Assembly: GCA_035542775.1 (NCBI GenBank) | Contig: DATKKX010000448.1 | Span: forward strand, 1-43,826 | Direction: 5' to 3' | Length of the DNA: 43,826 nucleotides | Source of the DNA: DATKKX01 sp035542775 | GTDB taxonomy: Bacteria > Planctomycetota > Phycisphaerae > UBA1845 > UTPLA1 | Shown here: positions 41,269 through 43,826 of the stretch, in pieces | How the letters are laid out: each line of letters begins with the position of its first letter | Position numbering within the stretch: the first letter of the stretch is position 1 | Position numbers and translations under genes: made by a program | Notes under the pieces: model-generated | What the model saw: only the letters and a program-made list of their open reading frames with translations | Database searches by the model: none | What the model was told of the DNA's origin: nothing

Positions 41269-41694
41269 TCATCTGTCCGCGTATCGCGCCAGGGATTCGC
41301 AGATCACAAAATTGTAGACCGCGGCCGCCAGCAGACCAACCAACACCACAAACCACGACATCGCTCCGCCGATGCTCCATTCTGCAAGCCAGAATGCCAG
41401 CGCTATGTCGATCAGCCAATAGGCCGCGATGACGGCTATCCCCACGGCTCCGGCGGCGTTCGTCGAGAGGCGCTCCGACTGGAAGCGCAGCAGCGGCGGC
41501 ATGAAGAGATAGCTCGTCCAGGGGAGCACGGCAGCGATCACGGTCCATGCGATGGCCAGCTTGACGACATGGCCAAAGGCCCGGACGGTCTCGGGGTGCT
41601 GCCAGCACCAGACGCCAGCCGCAACGACGGCCACGGTGATGACGGCGGCTGCGAGCTTGGCTCCGATGAATTTGCCGATCTCCGCGAGTATCAC
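41269..41694 (-). CDS. Four-helix membrane protein heading the kinase run
   Basis: A 141-residue integral membrane protein with four hydrophobic helices (about 12-30, 43-63, 80-103, 110-130) and short loops. The start is GTG with GAGGAG 6-7 bases upstream, a strong site. It is the first gene of the minus-strand run that includes the kinase and the hairpin proteins, with a 75-base gap before the kinase. It could be the membrane platform of that system. Family not recognised. Confidence 0.72.
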   Translation of the reverse strand: MILAEIGKFIGAKLAAAVITVAVVAAGVWCWQHPETVRAFGHVVKLAIAWTVIAAVLPWTSYLFMPPLLRFQSERLSTNAAGAVGIAVIAAYWLIDIALAFWLAEWSIGGAMSWFVVLVGLLAAAVYNFVICESLARYADR

Positions 41695-41729
41695 TGCCGA
41701 CTCCTCAATGTCCCGCGCGCGGTCTGGTT

Positions 41730-41759
41730 TTGGTCAATTCGCGGTTTATGAACTATAAC
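41730..41759 (+). promoter_or_regulatory. Candidate sigma70-type promoter for efp
   Basis: TTGGTC (41730-41735), 18-base spacer, TATAAC (41754-41759). It lies in an AT-richer patch in the divergent region between the kinase run and efp, and would give a leader of about 180 bases. Confidence 0.4.
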
Positions 41760-41945
41760 TATAGCGTCCGGTTGAATTTGCGGGACTACAAAGAGACCGC
41801 AGCTTTAGAAGCGGCGGCTCTTGACCGAGGGGTGCGTCTGTGCGACATTGTAACATGCGTATTTGCCGTAGGTTATCACTCTAAGGGCGATGAATCCGCG
41901 AGCAGGGCGGTCAGCGCACCTGCTGCTCAGAGTCGGGGAACAACC

Positions 41946-42503
41946 ATGGTCAAGGCGGTAGACATTCGTGAGGGTCAGGTCATTATGCACGAGGGCCAAC
42001 TGTGGATCGTGCATGAATCGCAGCGCGTCGCCAAGGGCAATTGGCGAAGCTATATGGCGGTGAAGCTGAAGAACTTCAAGCGCGGCAACGTGGTCGACTT
42101 CCGTTTCAGGATGGACGAGCAGTTTGAGTCTCCCTTCGTGGAGGACAGGCCCTTTGAGTACTTGTATCGTGAGGGCGAGGACTACGTCCTGATGAACATC
42201 GAGACGTACGACCAACTCCACGTCTCCAAGGACCTTATCCCGGACGGCCCGAAGTATCTGAAGGGCAACGAGCGCTTGCAGTGCAAAATCATGGAAGGTC
42301 AGATCGTGGGCGTCGAGTTGCCGAACGTTGTGGAGTTGGCGGTGACCGAGGCGCCGCCAGTGGTGAAAGGCGCGACGGCCACGAATCAAAGCAAGGAAGT
42401 GACACTGGAGACGGGGTACAAGGTCCGCGTGCCGCCCTTCATCGTTGCCGGCGAGGTCCTTCGCATCGACACGCGCACCGGCGAATACATCGAACGAGCA
42501 TAG
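41946..42503 (+). CDS. efp: Elongation factor P
   Basis: EF-P binds between the P and E sites and relieves stalling at polyproline stretches. The 185-residue product has the KOW-like domain I (VKAVDIREGQVIMHEGQLWI), the OB domain II (EDYVLMNIETYDQL), and the C-terminal OB domain with GYKVRVPPFIVAGEVLRIDT and RTGEYIER. The domain I loop tip, Lys34 in E. coli and Arg32 in Pseudomonas, aligns with Asn32 in AKGNWRSYM. No standard lysyl- or rhamnosyl-type modification would be possible at that position. Starts upstream of 41946 are rejected because they add about 70 unrelated residues. It is followed by accB and accC, a gene order known from other bacteria. Confidence 0.95.
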   Translation: MVKAVDIREGQVIMHEGQLWIVHESQRVAKGNWRSYMAVKLKNFKRGNVVDFRFRMDEQFESPFVEDRPFEYLYREGEDYVLMNIETYDQLHVSKDLIPDGPKYLKGNERLQCKIMEGQIVGVELPNVVELAVTEAPPVVKGATATNQSKEVTLETGYKVRVPPFIVAGEVLRIDTRTGEYIERA

Positions 42504-42837
42504 CTGCTTTCTCATGATCTCCTCTGTCGGATGAATGCGCCCGGTGCAGCGGCGCTCGGCACGGGGAAAGCTCTTGCGATGAAGCAGCGTCTCCGGTCGG
42601 TCCTCATCCTCAGATGGTTCGGCGGTTTCTTCACAGGTATATTCACCGCGCTGCCAGGGGTTATTTTGGCTGCCCCTGATCGCCTCCCTGCCTTGACCCC
42701 CACGCAAATCCTGGGCTAAGATTCGGTCTTTGCGCTGAGGGTGCACTCTGGGTTGTGCCCCGGGGGGGCAGACGTTCTGGCAGGACCGCCTCCGTGAGCC
42801 GGGCTTGGGCCCGACGCAGGCCTGGAAGGTGTTGCGT
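42504..42837. other. Gap between efp and accB
   Basis: About 334 bases. A 62-residue open frame (42531-42719) has a hydrophobic middle but no ribosome site or recognised homology, so I do not call it. A G-run occurs near 42762-42768. An accBC promoter is expected, but none was convincing. Confidence 0.35.
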
Positions 42838-43314
42838 ATGGATATCGAAGAGATCAAAACGCTGACCGACCTCATGATCGAGAACGATCTGTCAGAGATC
42901 ATGATCCGCGATGGCGACAAAAGGATCGTGCTTCGCAGGGGGGCAGCCGGCGGTCATGTCAGATCACAGGCACCTAGCGTGGCCCCGGTCGTCATCGCGG
43001 CGCCAGTCGCCGTGGATCCTGCTGCGGCTCCGGCAGCGGCTCCCGCCGAATCCCCAGCGGCCAAGCAGGACAACCTGGTCGCCATAAAGTCCCCGATGGT
43101 CGGCACTTTCTACGCGTCTCCAGATCCTGATTCACCGCCGTTTGTCCAGATAGGTGACGAGCTGAATCCTGAAACTGTGGTGTGCATCATCGAGGCGATG
43201 AAGGTTTTCAACGAGATCAAGGCGGAGGCAACCGGGATCGTGGAATCCATAGAGGTTGAAAACGGCCAAGCTGTCGAGTTCGGCCAGATCATCATGAAGG
43301 TGCGACCTGCCTGA
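42838..43314 (+). CDS. accB: Biotin carboxyl carrier protein of acetyl-CoA carboxylase
   Basis: The carrier holds biotin that is carboxylated by AccC and passed to the carboxyltransferase to make malonyl-CoA for fatty-acid synthesis. The 158-residue product has an N-terminal region (MDIEEIKTLTDLMIENDLSE), an Ala/Pro-rich swinging linker (residues 43-78), and a C-terminal biotinyl domain with SPMVGTFYASPDP and CIIEAMKVFNEI. Lys122 is the biotinylated residue. GGAAGG precedes the ATG by about 8 bases. accC follows after 67 bases. Confidence 0.96.
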   Translation: MDIEEIKTLTDLMIENDLSEIMIRDGDKRIVLRRGAAGGHVRSQAPSVAPVVIAAPVAVDPAAAPAAAPAESPAAKQDNLVAIKSPMVGTFYASPDPDSPPFVQIGDELNPETVVCIIEAMKVFNEIKAEATGIVESIEVENGQAVEFGQIIMKVRPA

Positions 43315-43381
43315 GAATCTCGGAGGCAACGAGAGCAATCGGATCAGACAGAATGGTCGGTCCACTAGAACGGGAGTCGAA

Positions 43382-43826
43382 GTGTCGTCCAAGTCCGCCC
43401 CATCCCGAGTCAAGAAGCGGATGTTCTCCAGGATCCTGATCGCCAACCGCGGCGAGATTGCCCTGCGAGTCATGCGGGCTTGCCGCGAGCTGGGCATCGA
43501 GACAGTCGCCGTCTACTCCGAGGCTGATCGTGACGCACCCTATCTCCGGCTGGCGGATCGAGCCATCTGCATCGGCGCGGCGGCGCCCACCCAGAGCTAC
43601 CTCCGGGCTGACCGGCTGATCGCGGCGGCCGAGGTGGCGGATGTAGATGCCATCCACCCCGGCTACGGTTTCCTGGCAGAGAACCCGGATTTCGCCGAGC
43701 AATGTCGTGAAAGCCGGATCGAGTTCATCGGCCCCAGCGCGGAGTCGATCCGGCTCCTGGGTGACAAGGCTGCCGCGAAGAAGCTGGCCAGAAAGAACCG
43801 CGTCAAGGTGATTCCCGGCAGCGACG
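43382..43826 (+). CDS. accC: Biotin carboxylase (partial, runs off the window)
   Basis: The first 148 residues of the ATP-dependent enzyme that carboxylates the biotin on AccB. The N-terminal domain is clear: FSRILIANRGEIALRVMRAC, AVYSEADRDAPY, AIHPGYGFLAENPDF, and FIGPSAESIRLLGDKAAAK leading into the ATP-grasp. I prefer a GTG start at 43382 with GGGAG about 5 bases upstream. The canonical family start corresponds to the ATG at 43421, which has only a weak site. The gene is cut by the window edge. Confidence 0.96.
   Translation, partial: MSSKSAPSRVKKRMFSRILIANRGEIALRVMRACRELGIETVAVYSEADRDAPYLRLADRAICIGAAAPTQSYLRADRLIAAAEVADVDAIHPGYGFLAENPDFAEQCRESRIEFIGPSAESIRLLGDKAAAKKLARKNRVKVIPGSD

Noticed and set aside
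42531..42719. 62-residue frame between efp and accB
   Set aside because: A hydrophobic stretch is present but there is no ribosome site and no family resemblance; left as uncalled.

Overview
The window is a high-GC bacterial chromosome segment, most likely from a planctomycete of the Phycisphaerae type, probably an uncultured or metagenome-derived one. This rests on a protein of the Planctomycete/Verrucomicrobia-restricted Minf_1886 (TIGR04138-like) family, several PEP-CTERM secreted proteins, a surface beta-helix gene start of the usual planctomycete form, an EF-P with Asn at the loop tip, and many short intergenic palindromes. No rRNA, tRNA, CRISPR array, phage or intact transposase was seen.

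Layout. 1-2.3 kb: remnant of a surface beta-helix gene cut by a palindromic repeat, then lpdA, then a palindrome framed by a direct repeat. 3-6.6 kb: two coupled family-2 glycosyltransferases facing a large MAF/CgeB-like glycosyltransferase. That last gene ends a minus-strand run of ricT, a Minf_1886-family gene and a one-helix membrane protein. 8.9-14.5 kb (minus): larB, nnrD, a polytopic membrane protein and comEC. 14.8-17.4 kb (plus): a HEAT/TPR protein, mreC and an RluA-like pseudouridine synthase. 17.4-21 kb (minus): a lipoprotein coupled to a STAS protein, sulfate adenylyltransferase, and a chimera of a DUF4118 membrane domain with half of a SUMF1-like PEP-CTERM protein. 21.3-25.1 kb: a small unknown protein, aroB, a lipoprotein hydrolase, a small hydrophobic peptide, and a TetR regulator behind overlapping palindromes. 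25.6-28.3 kb: three PEP-CTERM proteins, one with a probable internal thioester domain and two that are paralogues. 28.4-31.9 kb: an M2-like metallopeptidase, a cysteine-synthase-family enzyme and a HEAT protein. 31.9-33.4 kb: a gene-free repeat island bounded by inverted repeats. 33.4-37.4 kb (minus): eno, an FtsB/DivIC-like protein and an ABC-F ATPase. 37.7-41.7 kb (minus): a five-gene run discussed below. 41.9 kb to the end (plus): efp, accB and the start of accC.

The most interesting locus is 37764-41694. A four-helix membrane protein, a Ser/Thr kinase with two C-terminal zinc ribbons, a membrane-anchored zinc-finger protein and two helical-hairpin proteins are encoded in series. The two hairpin proteins share a loop motif (G-R/K-x(2-3)-S-P, then R-R-x-L/M-A) and look by eye like Snf7/ESCRT-III or PspA/Vipp1 subunits. 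The larger one carries a winged-helix-like segment just before the hairpin, which recalls eukaryotic CHMP7 and, more loosely, archaeal CdvB. I infer a kinase-controlled membrane-remodelling module. The ESCRT assignment is a hypothesis from pattern recognition, not a demonstrated homology.

Starts were set from Shine-Dalgarno (SD) matches and overlaps with neighbours, so several differ from the longest open frame. Many neighbouring genes overlap by the 4-base ATGA junction, which suggests translational coupling.
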